Assembly (NCBI GenBank): GCA_039180865.1
Contig: JBCDCZ010000252.1
Location: 1-6,665 of the forward strand
Reading direction: 5' to 3'
From: JBCDCU01 sp039180865
GTDB taxonomy: Bacteria; Pseudomonadota; Alphaproteobacteria; Rhizobiales; JACESI01
DNA length: 6,665 bases
Shown here: one piece after another, positions 6,587 to 6,665 of the stretch
Layout: the number at the start of each line of letters is the position of its first letter
How positions within the stretch are numbered: the first letter of the stretch is position 1
Notes under the pieces: model-generated
Seen by the model: the letters and a program-made list of their open reading frames with translations, nothing else
Told to the model about the DNA's origin: nothing
Database searches by the model: none
Translations under genes and position numbers: made by a program

Positions 6587-6665
6587 AGAGCTTTTACCTC
6601 GTTTAATCAGGAAATCCGTGCTTCGCCACAAGGGCGTATGCGCCGCTTTCTGAGCGCGCCTGAGC
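6587..6665 (-). other. Upstream region of the M48 protease gene
   Basis: This right-edge stretch holds the ribosome binding site GAGGT (6600-6596) and possibly a promoter: on the minus strand TTGTGG (6631-6626) and ATTAAA (6607-6602) are 18 bases apart. Both boxes match the consensus only partly, and the second is close to the ribosome binding site. No other gene can be supported before the window ends. Confidence 0.25.

Overview
The window reads as a chromosomal housekeeping region of an alphaproteobacterium, most likely in or near the Hyphomicrobiales (Rhizobiales). Three things point there: a bacterial homologue of the complex I accessory subunit NDUFA12, which is typical of alphaproteobacteria; a DUF2155 protein beside it; and an aroQ-accB-accC-aat run downstream of a DsbA/ScsC-like thiol oxidoreductase and an M48-TPR metalloprotease, an order I recall from rhizobial genomes. 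The genus cannot be fixed from this sequence. Base composition looks moderate and even, and I see no mobile element, tRNA, rRNA or CRISPR array.

Layout: positions 1-155 hold no confirmed gene, only an open minus-strand frame that runs off the left edge. On the plus strand come the NDUFA12-like gene (156-536) and a secreted DUF2155 protein (611-1165). They converge on a minus-strand block occupying the rest of the window. In its direction of transcription, that block is: M48 protease with TPRs (6586-5207), ScsC/DsbA-like oxidoreductase (5157-4357), aroQ (4262-3822), accB (3775-3296), accC (3289-1949) and aat (1885-1208). Spacings are 49, 94, 46, 6 and 63 bases, so much or all of the block could be one transcript, with a possible internal promoter ahead of aroQ.

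Functionally there are three groups. The first is envelope protein quality control: a periplasmic BepA-like protease beside a periplasmic thiol-disulfide protein. The second is core anabolism: AroQ in the shikimate pathway, and AccB plus AccC, the biotin carrier and biotin carboxylase of acetyl-CoA carboxylase, with Aat of the N-degron pathway at the end. The third is the respiratory accessory subunit NDUFA12 with its DUF2155 neighbour. All eight genes look intact, with their key catalytic residues present where the family has known ones.

I found no convincing undescribed system. The points most worth a second look are the RTX-like minus-strand frame at the left edge, the protease/oxidoreductase pairing, the C-terminal cysteine pair in the oxidoreductase, and the uncharacterised DUF2155 protein. 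Several start codons had to be moved from the longest open frame to sites with better support.
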